From: Deltaproteobacteria bacterium
GTDB taxonomy: Bacteria; Myxococcota_A; UBA796; UBA2385
DNA: 64,000 nucleotides
Assembly: GCA_016792625.1 (NCBI GenBank)
Contig: JAEUKK010000001.1
Coordinates: 34,252-98,251, forward strand
Direction of reading: 5' to 3'
The notes below the pieces were generated by a model. The model saw only the letters and a program-made list of their open reading frames with translations. It was not told the DNA's origin and searched no databases. The translations under genes were made by a program, and so were the position numbers. Each line of letters starts with the position of its first letter. The stretch's first letter is position 1. Shown here piece after piece: positions 53,264 through 61,152 of this stretch.

Positions 53264-54341
53264 TGGCGGCGACGGGCGCCACCCACTTGGGCCCGGCGTG
53301 GTCGTGGCGCGCGTGGCTCGCCGCCTCAATCCGGCGCAATGCCCAGGCGGCGTGCTCTTGGATGAGGGCGCTCGGGTGGCCGAGGGCCTGCTCCAGGCAC
53401 GGCCCCGCGGCCTCGTCGCCGAGGTTCCCCAGGACCACGGCTGCGTTTCGTTTGAGCCCGATGGCCCCGGGGCGTCGGAGCGGTGAGCCCTCAAACTGCC
53501 GCTCGACGAGATCATCGTCAGCAAGCATGATCCAGCGAAGGTCAAGCCAGGCGTTCACGGGGCCGAGGTCCTCCTCGGGGCTGATGGGAGCCGCGTGGTT
53601 GTGCGGGCAGACATCTTGGCAGTCGTCGCAGCCGAACACCCAACGTCCAAGGGGGGCGCGCAGCTCCGCTGGGATTGGGCCATCATTCTCGATGGTCAGG
53701 TAGGAGATGCAGCGCGCGGCATCCAACTGACCGTCGCCCACAAAGGCGCGTGTGGGGCAGGCGAGGTGACAGCGGGCGCAGGATCCGCAAAAGCGCTCCT
53801 TCCCGGCCGGGAGGGGCGCGTCGACGGGGAGCCGCGCTCCCACAGCGATCACCGCGAGGAAGAAGGTGCTCCCCCTTCCGGGCCGGATCGTGCAGCAATT
53901 CTTCGCGGCGAACCCGATGCCCGCGCGCTCGGCCCAGGCGCGCTCAATCCAAGGTCGGCTGTCGACGCCCCCAAAACAAGGGACATCGCGCTCACGAAGC
54001 CAACGCTCGATCTTGCGGATGCGCTTGCCGATCAGGTTGTGGTAGTCCCGCCCCCAGGCGTAGGTGGCCACGCGGCCGGTCAGGCCGCCCGGATCGGGGG
54101 GGCGCTGGCCGCCGTACTCCATCCCGAGGACGATGACGGACTCCGTGCGTCGGAAGACCTGCCGGGGGTCGGCCCGCGCGTCCCGCGCTCTCACCATCCA
54201 GGTCATGTCGGCGTGCCGGCCCTCACTCAACATGAGGTCGTAGGCGTCAATCCCGGGTGCGCCATCGCCATCGGTGAAGCGCACGTGCTGAAACCCAAGC
54301 TGATGGCAGAGGGCGCGTAGCTGGTGCGCGAGGTCCGGCAT
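53250..54341 (-). CDS. queG: Epoxyqueuosine reductase
   Basis: Last step of queuosine tRNA modification, reducing epoxyqueuosine with cobalamin and two 4Fe-4S clusters. 363 aa from ATG 54341. The cobalamin-binding N-terminal part includes GMEYGGQ and YAWGRDYHNLIGKRI. Cluster motifs are CGSCARCHLACPT and CDDCQDVCPH. A C-terminal HEAT-like segment (NAAVVLGNLGDEAAG) is typical. Convergent with the ADA-family gene, overlapping by 14 bases. Confidence 0.93.
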   Translation of the reverse strand: MPDLAHQLRALCHQLGFQHVRFTDGDGAPGIDAYDLMLSEGRHADMTWMVRARDARADPRQVFRRTESVIVLGMEYGGQRPPDPGGLTGRVATYAWGRDYHNLIGKRIRKIERWLRERDVPCFGGVDSRPWIERAWAERAGIGFAAKNCCTIRPGRGSTFFLAVIAVGARLPVDAPLPAGKERFCGSCARCHLACPTRAFVGDGQLDAARCISYLTIENDGPIPAELRAPLGRWVFGCDDCQDVCPHNHAAPISPEEDLGPVNAWLDLRWIMLADDDLVERQFEGSPLRRPGAIGLKRNAAVVLGNLGDEAAGPCLEQALGHPSALIQEHAAWALRRIEAASHARHDHAGPKWVAPVAAISGR

Positions 54342-54463
54342 CTCGGTAAAGCTCCCTGGTCCAGCGCGCGTGGCGCAGCCCGCGCCCCTACCTCGCCGAT
54401 CTACACCCCCTGCGCCAGCACCGAGGTCGTGGATCCGCCCCACCGCCCCTCCCTCGAGGCTCC

Positions 54464-55426
54464 ATGACCTCCCGCACCCTCCCCGCCGGCGCTGTCGTCG
54501 AGAACGTCGTCATCTGTGGCTCCGGCCCCGCTGGGTTGACCGCCGCCCTGTACACCGCCCGGGCCAACCTCGGGCCCTTGGTCCTCGAGGGCATGCAGCC
54601 GGGCGGTCAGCTCACCATCACGACCGATGTGGAGAACTTCCCCGGCTTCGCCCACGGGATCATGGGCCCCGAGCTGATGGAGACCATGCGCGCCCAAGTG
54701 AGCCGCTTCGGTACGCGGCTCGAGCTCGACGAGGTGGTGCGCTGTGAGCTCGACGCCTCGCCGTTTGTGTTGCACACGTCCAACGGCAACACCATCTACA
54801 CCCGCACCTTGGTCATCGCGACCGGTGCGAGCGCGAAGTACCTGGGTCTTCCGTCAGAGACGCGGCTTCGGGGCCATGGCGTGAGCGCCTGCGCCACCTG
54901 CGATGGCTTCTTTTTCCGTGGGGTCGAGATCGCCGTCGTCGGCGGCGGGGACTCCGCCTGCGAAGAGGCGAACTTCCTCACCAAGTTCGCCAGCACGGTG
55001 CATCTGCTGGTGCGCCGCGACAGCCTGCGCGCGTCCAAGATCATGCAGCAGCGTGCGCTGCAGAACCCAAAGATCAAGGTCCACTGGTTCACCGAGGTGG
55101 CCGAGGTCTTGGGCGAGAAGGAGGTCGAAGGCCTGCGGGTGCGCGACACGCGCACCGGCGCCGAGACCGCCTGGTCCAACGTCAAGGGGCTCTTTTTGGC
55201 CATCGGCCACCAGCCCAACTCGGCGCCTTTCGTGCAGTGGCTGCCCCATGACGAGGTCGGCTACCTGCTCGGCGAGGCGGGCAGCGCGCGCACGCAGATC
55301 CCCGGCGTCTTTGTCGCGGGTGACATCCAAGACAAGGTGTACCGCCAGGCCATTACCGCTGCAGGTTCGGGCTGCATGGCCGCGATCGACGTGGAGCGCT
55401 GGCTCGAGTCCCAGGGCGGGCACTGA
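54464..55426 (+). CDS. trxB: Thioredoxin reductase
   Basis: 320 aa. FAD-binding VVICGSGPAGLTAALYTARA, NADPH-binding VVGGGDSACEEANFL, redox-active CATCDGFFF (CxxC) and the C-terminal GVFVAGDIQDKVYRQAIT. Uses NADPH to keep thioredoxin reduced. Transcribed alone; divergent from queG (122 bases). Confidence 0.95.
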   Translation: MTSRTLPAGAVVENVVICGSGPAGLTAALYTARANLGPLVLEGMQPGGQLTITTDVENFPGFAHGIMGPELMETMRAQVSRFGTRLELDEVVRCELDASPFVLHTSNGNTIYTRTLVIATGASAKYLGLPSETRLRGHGVSACATCDGFFFRGVEIAVVGGGDSACEEANFLTKFASTVHLLVRRDSLRASKIMQQRALQNPKIKVHWFTEVAEVLGEKEVEGLRVRDTRTGAETAWSNVKGLFLAIGHQPNSAPFVQWLPHDEVGYLLGEAGSARTQIPGVFVAGDIQDKVYRQAITAAGSGCMAAIDVERWLESQGGH

Positions 55427-55468
55427 GGCCTGACCCCGCTTGCGGCGGGCCGCGCGCGGGCCCCCGCC

Positions 55469-56335
55469 TCAGGTCTGCAGGATCCGCTGCACGCGCCGGG
55501 CGTTGAACACCCGGACCTCTCCGCGTAGGTGGCACCAAGCCTCGAGGTGCGGCGGATCCCAGCTCCGCGCGGTGAGGGTGCGCCTGCAGGTGAGGGGGCC
55601 TTGGCCGTGCCGCGCGGTGTAGTCGACGGTCAGGGTGCCGCCGACCCGCGCCGCCTCGGCCAACATGCTGAGGATGCGCCGCCGCTCCTGGCCATCTTTG
55701 CCGAGCTGCTCGGTGGTCTCGATGAGCTCGCGGACCGTGGGCATCCGACCGAAGCCCGCGGCGATGCCCTTGAGCATGGCGGCGTAGACCTGGAAGGTCA
55801 CGCGTGCGTCATCCAATGCGCGATGAGCCTTGGGTTGTGGTGTGTTCGTGCGCCATGCGACAGCTTCAAGGCTGCACTTGGTGAACCCAAAGTAGTTTCG
55901 CGCGAGGTCGAGGGTGCAGATGATCGGCCCGAGGGGCGGCATCGCCAGCCCAAGGCGGTGGCTCTCAGCGGCCAGGAAGCCGACGTCGAAGCGGGCGTTG
56001 TGAGCGACGATCACCGCGCCGGCGAGCGCCGTGGACAGCTCCTGGTAGCGCTCCTGGAAGTGGGGCGCGCCCACGAGGTCAGCGTCACGGATTTGGTGGA
56101 TCGCCTCTGCTTCGGGTGGCATGGGCACCCCCGGGTCGATGAGCGAGCGCAGCGACTTGCGCTTGCCCCCGCCGTCGGGGCGCCATCGGTAGACCGCGAG
56201 CTCACAGATGCGGTCGCCCGAGGCGGCGGAGAGGCCGGTGGTCTCGAGGTCGAGAGAGGCGGTCGGGGCCTGGTCCACCGGGAGGTCGAGGAGCGCTTCT
56301 GTCAAATTGGCGGCGTCGACGTCGTTCTCGCTCAA
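55469..56335 (-). CDS. DEDDh 3'-5' exonuclease fused to a WYL domain
   Basis: 288 aa, TTG start overlapping the preceding gene's stop (TTGA). N-terminal DnaQ-type exonuclease (about 20-190): SLDLETTGLS (Asp, Glu), VIVAHNARFDVGFL (Asp), KAHRALDDARVTF (His, Asp), all catalytic residues present. The C-terminal about 80 residues (TLTVDYTARHGQGPLTCRR, LEAWCHLRGEVRVFNARRV) match the WYL ligand-binding pattern usually found in transcriptional regulators and CRISPR or phage-defence proteins. The link with the PHP lipoprotein encoded upstream is unexplained. Confidence 0.85.
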   Translation of the reverse strand: MSENDVDAANLTEALLDLPVDQAPTASLDLETTGLSAASGDRICELAVYRWRPDGGGKRKSLRSLIDPGVPMPPEAEAIHQIRDADLVGAPHFQERYQELSTALAGAVIVAHNARFDVGFLAAESHRLGLAMPPLGPIICTLDLARNYFGFTKCSLEAVAWRTNTPQPKAHRALDDARVTFQVYAAMLKGIAAGFGRMPTVRELIETTEQLGKDGQERRRILSMLAEAARVGGTLTVDYTARHGQGPLTCRRTLTARSWDPPHLEAWCHLRGEVRVFNARRVQRILQT

Positions 56336-59300
56336 TCGGCGACCTGCGCCTTCATCCAGGTGGGGATCCCCGGCGGCGTAAATTCGCCGTCGCCATCGGC
56401 GTCGACCCAGATGGGGTTGGTCACTGCATAGGGCCGGACCGGGAAGTACCGGGGGAACGGCACGGGCGCGCTGAGGAAGCTGTCGAGGCCGACGCCCGCG
56501 AGCGCGCTGGTCACGACGTCTTCGAGCTGGATCGGCGGGAACTCGACGGGCGTGTAGAGCGGGCTCAGGTCGTCGGCGCCCAACGCGACCACGGCGTACC
56601 AGGAGTCCTTGCTCGGGCTGACCTCAACCGTCTCCAGGAAGCGCAGCACGTCGTCGTTGTTGATGTCCTCACCGGTCCACTCTTGGATGAGCTCGCCGTT
56701 CTCGTAGAGCTCCACCCGGTCGATGTTGAACCAACGGGGCGCTTGCACCTCGATGTTCAGCTCAACTTTACCGCCGAGCGCCTGCACGTCGGAGCCCGGG
56801 CCGAACCGCTCTTCGCCGGCAAAGAACCGGATGAAGGGGCCAAAGCTGGCGACGACCCGACCTTCCTTTACCGCGCGGGCCACAGCGCCCTCGTCCAAGA
56901 AGGCTGGATCATCCGTATCAGATTGGACCCAGTTCCGCGGGCAGCCGGACTCGATGCTGGTGAAGCCGTGCGTGTCGGAGTTGCCCAATGCAGTGTACCG
57001 ATACCCGAGGTTGTTGAGGCTAAACCAGTCGTCCAACACACCTTGGCGGGTGAGACCAAGCTTGTAGACGCCATCTTTCAGGTCTTTCTGCTCGGCCATC
57101 GTGCGGCTGAGCATGTCGACGATGTAGTCTCGGTGCTGCTGCGGGCTCTCGGTCTCGGCGAACTCATCAAGCTCGGGCTGGGTCGGGGTGCGGATGAGCT
57201 CGAAGCGCTTGCCGTTGAGGACCTCGATCGCGTCAAAGTCGTCAGAGAAGTTCTGTGGCTCAAGCAGCGTGTTGCCGCTCAGTGTGGTCAGCAGGCTCGC
57301 GTCCATCGCGATTTTGCCGGCCTCGTCCCGGTAGGTGTTGACCTCGTATTGGTCGAAGTACCCAAGGATCCCGTCACGGGGGTGTCCAACGAAGACCACG
57401 GGCTCTTCGCCGCCCGGCACGCTGAGATCACGCAGGCCGTCGATCATCTGCTGCGGGGTCAGGCCGAACCAGTCGAGGGCGCCACCCTGGTCTTTGAGGT
57501 GGTCGATTCGCAGGGGGAAGCCCAAGAAGTGGCCGACCTCGATGGTCGTGACCTCGAGGCCCACGGTGCTGGCCAGCCAGTGTTGGATACCCAACGAGAG
57601 GATCGCCGGCTCATAGTCGGTGATGGCGTCGTGGTCGGTGCTGGCGAGGAACTCGACCCCCTCGGCCGCCATGGTCATGGCGCGGTCCGTGAGGCTGACC
57701 CCGGAGTCATGCGAGCGGAAGGCGTGCACGTGGAAGTCGGCGCTCACCCAGCCCTGGGTGTCGACCGAGCGCACGACCTGCAGCTCAAGGTCGGCGTAGT
57801 TGTTGGTCTCAAGGGTGAACGGCTCGCTGCGGTCCAGCTCGTACTCGGGGCCTCGGCTGGCGACCGCGTAGTAGCGACCGGGCGGCAGGATGATGCTGCC
57901 CGTGCCGTTGGCGGTGAAGACCACGCCGGCGGGGTCGCCGCCGATGAAGCCATCGCCGAACACCGGGTTGAGGGGGCTCGCCTCGCCGCCTGCGGGGAAG
58001 AAGCTCACTTTTGCGGGCAGGGCGAGGCCGGACTCGTCGACCACCCGGAAGCGCACGCCGCCCGGGCGCGGCGACTCGAGCACCACCGTCTTCTCTTGTT
58101 TGGCTTGGATGGAGAAGGGGACCCGCGGGCTGTCGGGTCGACCCGTGGCGTGCACGAGCATCTCGTAGCGGCCTGGGGGCAGCGTGCCCGAAAATGAGCC
58201 ATCGAGCTGGCTGTCGATGCCCACATCGGTGCGCCATTCGGTGTAGGGCGCGTCTTCCCCGTCGCGGAACACCAACACCCGCACGTTGGACAGCGGCATG
58301 TTGGTCGCGTGCTCGACGACGTAGCCGTTGATCCGGCCCACGGCGGTGCCCTTGGCGGCCCAGATGGCGTCCATGGCGCTGCCGACGTCGCCGCGGCCGA
58401 CGCCGAACCAGCGCTCGTAGGCGAGGGGAGGGGTGCCGTCGGGGAAGCGACCGCTCGTGCCGTTGCCCTCACGCCCCACGCCCACCGCGACGGTCTGGCT
58501 GCTGGTGAACATCGGCACGTAGAGGGGCCCGGTGTCGTTCATCAGGGCATAGGACACACGGTTCGCGGTGCCCGCCAGGAAATCGACGACGATGGGCTCT
58601 TCAAAGGTGTTCTCGCCGGCTTGGAGCAGGCTGTTTACGTAGGTCTCTTCGTCGAAGCCGACCCCGGGGGTGAAGACATCGGTGCTGCCGCCCTGCAGGT
58701 AAAAGTCGCCGAAGACCACGCCGCCGCGCTCGCGATCAAGCGCGAGCTGGATGAGGGCGAGGCCGTCGGAGTTGCCTTGGATGACCTCGGCCTCAAGGTC
58801 GGCGTCGCAGTTGGCCTCGTCGCTAAAGATGGCTGTGGTGCGCATCTTCACCGCAGCTTGGCCCGGCTCGAGGATGTAGTCGGTGCGCATGAAGAAGTGC
58901 GGGCGCTCGCCGGGCCACTGCAAGGACCACAGGGCGTCGAGCAGCGTGATGAAGCTCTGCTCGGGGCCGACGGTGCAAATGACCGCCGCCTCGCCGTTGC
59001 TGCCATCGTTGACGATCTCGACGAGACCGGCGGTGTCATCGGCGGTTTGGACGTTGAGGTTGACCGTCGGGAAGACCTCGGCGAGCTGGTCGAGGCCTTG
59101 ACCACGGCTGAACCGGGGGTCGTTGCGCTGCAGATCGGCGTCGATGAGGCTGCCACCCGAGGTGTGCGGCCCCATGCTCGGCCGCGCGTCGAGGATGGCG
59201 AGCCGGATCTGGTCGTTTTCGAGGAGATAGTCGCCCTCACGGGCCATCGCCTTGGGCCCGCCGATGGCTTGGTCAAGGGCCTGGATGCGCGAGGCCTTTG

Positions 59301-59445
59301 CCCACGGGTCGGTGGGCTGTTGGCAGCCCACGCCCATGCTCGCGCTCGCGCCGAGCAGCGCGATCAGCTGGCCACGTGCGCGCGCGGCGCCCCGGACAGC
59401 GGTGATGGAGGGGCGGGTGGTCGTGCGCTCGGATTGGACAGACAT
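56332..59445 (-). CDS. CehA/McbA-type PHP-domain metallohydrolase, putative lipoprotein
   Basis: 1037 aa from ATG 59445. N-terminal export signal with a lipobox-like MGVGC. The N-terminal half is beta-rich, with carboxypeptidase-regulatory-like Ig modules (GRINGYVVEHATNMPL, GSFSGTLPPGRYEMLVHA). The PHP metal-binding domain carries ADFHVHAFRSHDS (near residue 570), LASTDHDAITDY (near 603), VVFVGHPRDG (near 687) and TALGNSDTHGF (near 823). A final domain is followed by DADGDGEFTPPG, a calcium-like Asp motif. Probably a surface phosphoesterase or hydrolase; substrate unknown. Divergent from a porin gene, 45 bases apart. Confidence 0.8.
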   Translation of the reverse strand: MSVQSERTTTRPSITAVRGAARARGQLIALLGASASMGVGCQQPTDPWAKASRIQALDQAIGGPKAMAREGDYLLENDQIRLAILDARPSMGPHTSGGSLIDADLQRNDPRFSRGQGLDQLAEVFPTVNLNVQTADDTAGLVEIVNDGSNGEAAVICTVGPEQSFITLLDALWSLQWPGERPHFFMRTDYILEPGQAAVKMRTTAIFSDEANCDADLEAEVIQGNSDGLALIQLALDRERGGVVFGDFYLQGGSTDVFTPGVGFDEETYVNSLLQAGENTFEEPIVVDFLAGTANRVSYALMNDTGPLYVPMFTSSQTVAVGVGREGNGTSGRFPDGTPPLAYERWFGVGRGDVGSAMDAIWAAKGTAVGRINGYVVEHATNMPLSNVRVLVFRDGEDAPYTEWRTDVGIDSQLDGSFSGTLPPGRYEMLVHATGRPDSPRVPFSIQAKQEKTVVLESPRPGGVRFRVVDESGLALPAKVSFFPAGGEASPLNPVFGDGFIGGDPAGVVFTANGTGSIILPPGRYYAVASRGPEYELDRSEPFTLETNNYADLELQVVRSVDTQGWVSADFHVHAFRSHDSGVSLTDRAMTMAAEGVEFLASTDHDAITDYEPAILSLGIQHWLASTVGLEVTTIEVGHFLGFPLRIDHLKDQGGALDWFGLTPQQMIDGLRDLSVPGGEEPVVFVGHPRDGILGYFDQYEVNTYRDEAGKIAMDASLLTTLSGNTLLEPQNFSDDFDAIEVLNGKRFELIRTPTQPELDEFAETESPQQHRDYIVDMLSRTMAEQKDLKDGVYKLGLTRQGVLDDWFSLNNLGYRYTALGNSDTHGFTSIESGCPRNWVQSDTDDPAFLDEGAVARAVKEGRVVASFGPFIRFFAGEERFGPGSDVQALGGKVELNIEVQAPRWFNIDRVELYENGELIQEWTGEDINNDDVLRFLETVEVSPSKDSWYAVVALGADDLSPLYTPVEFPPIQLEDVVTSALAGVGLDSFLSAPVPFPRYFPVRPYAVTNPIWVDADGDGEFTPPGIPTWMKAQVAD

Positions 59446-59490
59446 GGCCCGTTGACAATAATGTGGGCGGAGCAAGAGGTCCACGCTGCC

Positions 59491-60669
59491 ATGACGCTCA
59501 CTCTCCGCTCCGTCAGTGTTCGCCGCGCGCCGCGCGCCCTCCCCTTGATCGCCGCGCTCGGCGGGCTGCTCGCGGTGCCCGCGGTCGGGCACGCGAAGCG
59601 GGGCGAGGCCAAGCCCGAAGCCGACGACGCCAGCGTGATGTTTCCCAAGCCAGAGCCCTCGGTGCTGGTGCAGGGCTGGGCGACGGTGATGGACCAGGAC
59701 GTCGATCCGCTGCTTGATCCGGCCGGCTACGGCGATCCTGAAGACGACGTCGGGTTCAAGCTCCGCCGCGCGCGCATCGGCATGGGCGGCAAGTCCGACA
59801 CCATCCGGTACGACCTGCAGTTCGGCTACACCGCTGGCTTCGACCAGGTTCGGCCGCCGAGCAGCTCCAGCATCCAGCTCATCCAAGGTGATGTGGCCTA
59901 CCGGCCGGTCAAGGGCTTGTGGGTCACCGGCGGCTACACGGTGGTCCCGGTCTCACGCGACTTCTTGATGGGCGCGGGCGACTTGGTGCTCGGTGAGCGC
60001 GCGGTGGGCTCGCAGTGGATGATCCCGCAGCGCGACATGGGCGTGATGATCGACGGCCGGCTCGGCGAGGGCAAAGACGGCTTTCGTGGGCGGCTTCGGG
60101 CCGGCGCGTTCAACGGCAACCAGCGCCTGACCGGCGACGACAACGCCGGAAAGCTCGTGTCGGTGCGCGCCGAGGGCATGGTCGGCCCCGGCGACACCTA
60201 CCAGACCTGGGGCAAGGTCGACGGCTTCACGATGGGCGCCGCCGGCAGCTTTTGGCACAACGCCAACCTGTCTACCGATGAGACCGCGTTCAGCGGCGAC
60301 GTGATGATCCGGGTTGCCGGCCTCGCGGTCCTCGGCGAGTTCATCAGCTCGACCATCAAGCCCACCGACTCCGACATCGCGCCCCCCGGCGTGCTCGAAG
60401 ACACCCCTCGGGTCGGGACCATCGCACAGGTTGGCTACAGCGTCTGGCGCCTCGAGCCCGCCGTCCGGTGGAGCTCTTTTGATGATCACAAAGAGCTGAA
60501 CGACAACGGTGACGTCGGCATCATCGAGGGTGGCGTCACTTGGCACGGGCCCAAAGATGTCGTGCGGGCCGGCGCGGTCTACGTGAGCCGCCTCGAGCTC
60601 TCCGCCGGCGAAGGCGCCACCCAGATCGACAACGACAGCGCCCGGCTGTGGTTCCAGCTGCGGATCTGA
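59491..60669 (+). CDS. Porin, OprO/OprP-like
   Basis: 392 aa from ATG 59491 (an in-frame ATG at 59461 is possible). Signal peptide (LIAALGGLLAVPAVGHA). The mature barrel begins with VLVQGWATVMDQD and continues with FKLRRARIGMGGKS and IRYDLQFGYTAGFD, the pattern of the phosphate-selective porin family. It ends in a typical last strand SARLWFQLRI. Substrate selectivity cannot be read from sequence. Divergent from the PHP lipoprotein; a shared phosphorus-scavenging role is possible. Confidence 0.78.
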   Translation: MTLTLRSVSVRRAPRALPLIAALGGLLAVPAVGHAKRGEAKPEADDASVMFPKPEPSVLVQGWATVMDQDVDPLLDPAGYGDPEDDVGFKLRRARIGMGGKSDTIRYDLQFGYTAGFDQVRPPSSSSIQLIQGDVAYRPVKGLWVTGGYTVVPVSRDFLMGAGDLVLGERAVGSQWMIPQRDMGVMIDGRLGEGKDGFRGRLRAGAFNGNQRLTGDDNAGKLVSVRAEGMVGPGDTYQTWGKVDGFTMGAAGSFWHNANLSTDETAFSGDVMIRVAGLAVLGEFISSTIKPTDSDIAPPGVLEDTPRVGTIAQVGYSVWRLEPAVRWSSFDDHKELNDNGDVGIIEGGVTWHGPKDVVRAGAVYVSRLELSAGEGATQIDNDSARLWFQLRI

Positions 60670-60676
60670 CGCGCGC

Positions 60677-61012
60677 GTGCGGATCACCTCGTTGATCGAC
60701 GCCCCCGAGCCGACGCTTTGGGGGGGCGATGGTCGTATGTACTTGTTCGACACGGTGGTCACCGCCGCGCTCTGGCGTCTGTCGCCCGATCTGGGCGAGA
60801 CCGACCCGGCGCTGCTCAAGGCGACGCTGCAGCTCACCCGGGCGCTCCACAGCGAGGGGCGCGACGCCGAGGTCGCTCTGGTTGACGACGTTCGCGCGGC
60901 GCTGCTCCGCCATCGGGTGGTGGTGAGCGCGGCCTGGGTGAGCGCCGCTGTGCGCGCCTATGCCGAGGCGCTCCGTGCGCTCGACATCGTCCGCGTGGAA
61001 GAGGCAGTGTAG
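60677..61012 (+). CDS. Small hypothetical protein
   Basis: 111 aa, GTG start 7 bases after the porin stop. Begins MRITSLIDAPEPTLW; mostly helical afterwards (TDPALLKATLQLTRALHSE, VSAAWVSAAVRAYAEALRAL). No signal peptide and no known motif. Its position suggests coupling to the porin, but no function can be assigned. Confidence 0.45.
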   Translation: MRITSLIDAPEPTLWGGDGRMYLFDTVVTAALWRLSPDLGETDPALLKATLQLTRALHSEGRDAEVALVDDVRAALLRHRVVVSAAWVSAAVRAYAEALRALDIVRVEEAV

Positions 61013-61152
61013 GGCCCGTCCGCCCGTGTGGCGCTGAACAAAGCCGAGGGAACTGCCCATGGCTCCCGCTGATGTGTCAGATTGTGGGTGTGTTCAGGGT
61101 GGCGTGGTTTGGGTCCTGGGTTTATGTTCAGTTCCCCGCACCGGAGCCCCCG

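Noticed and set aside
59452..59457. TTGACA between the PHP lipoprotein and porin genes as a -35 box
   Set aside because: A -10 box 17 bases later would be AGAGGT, and transcription would begin almost on the start codon.
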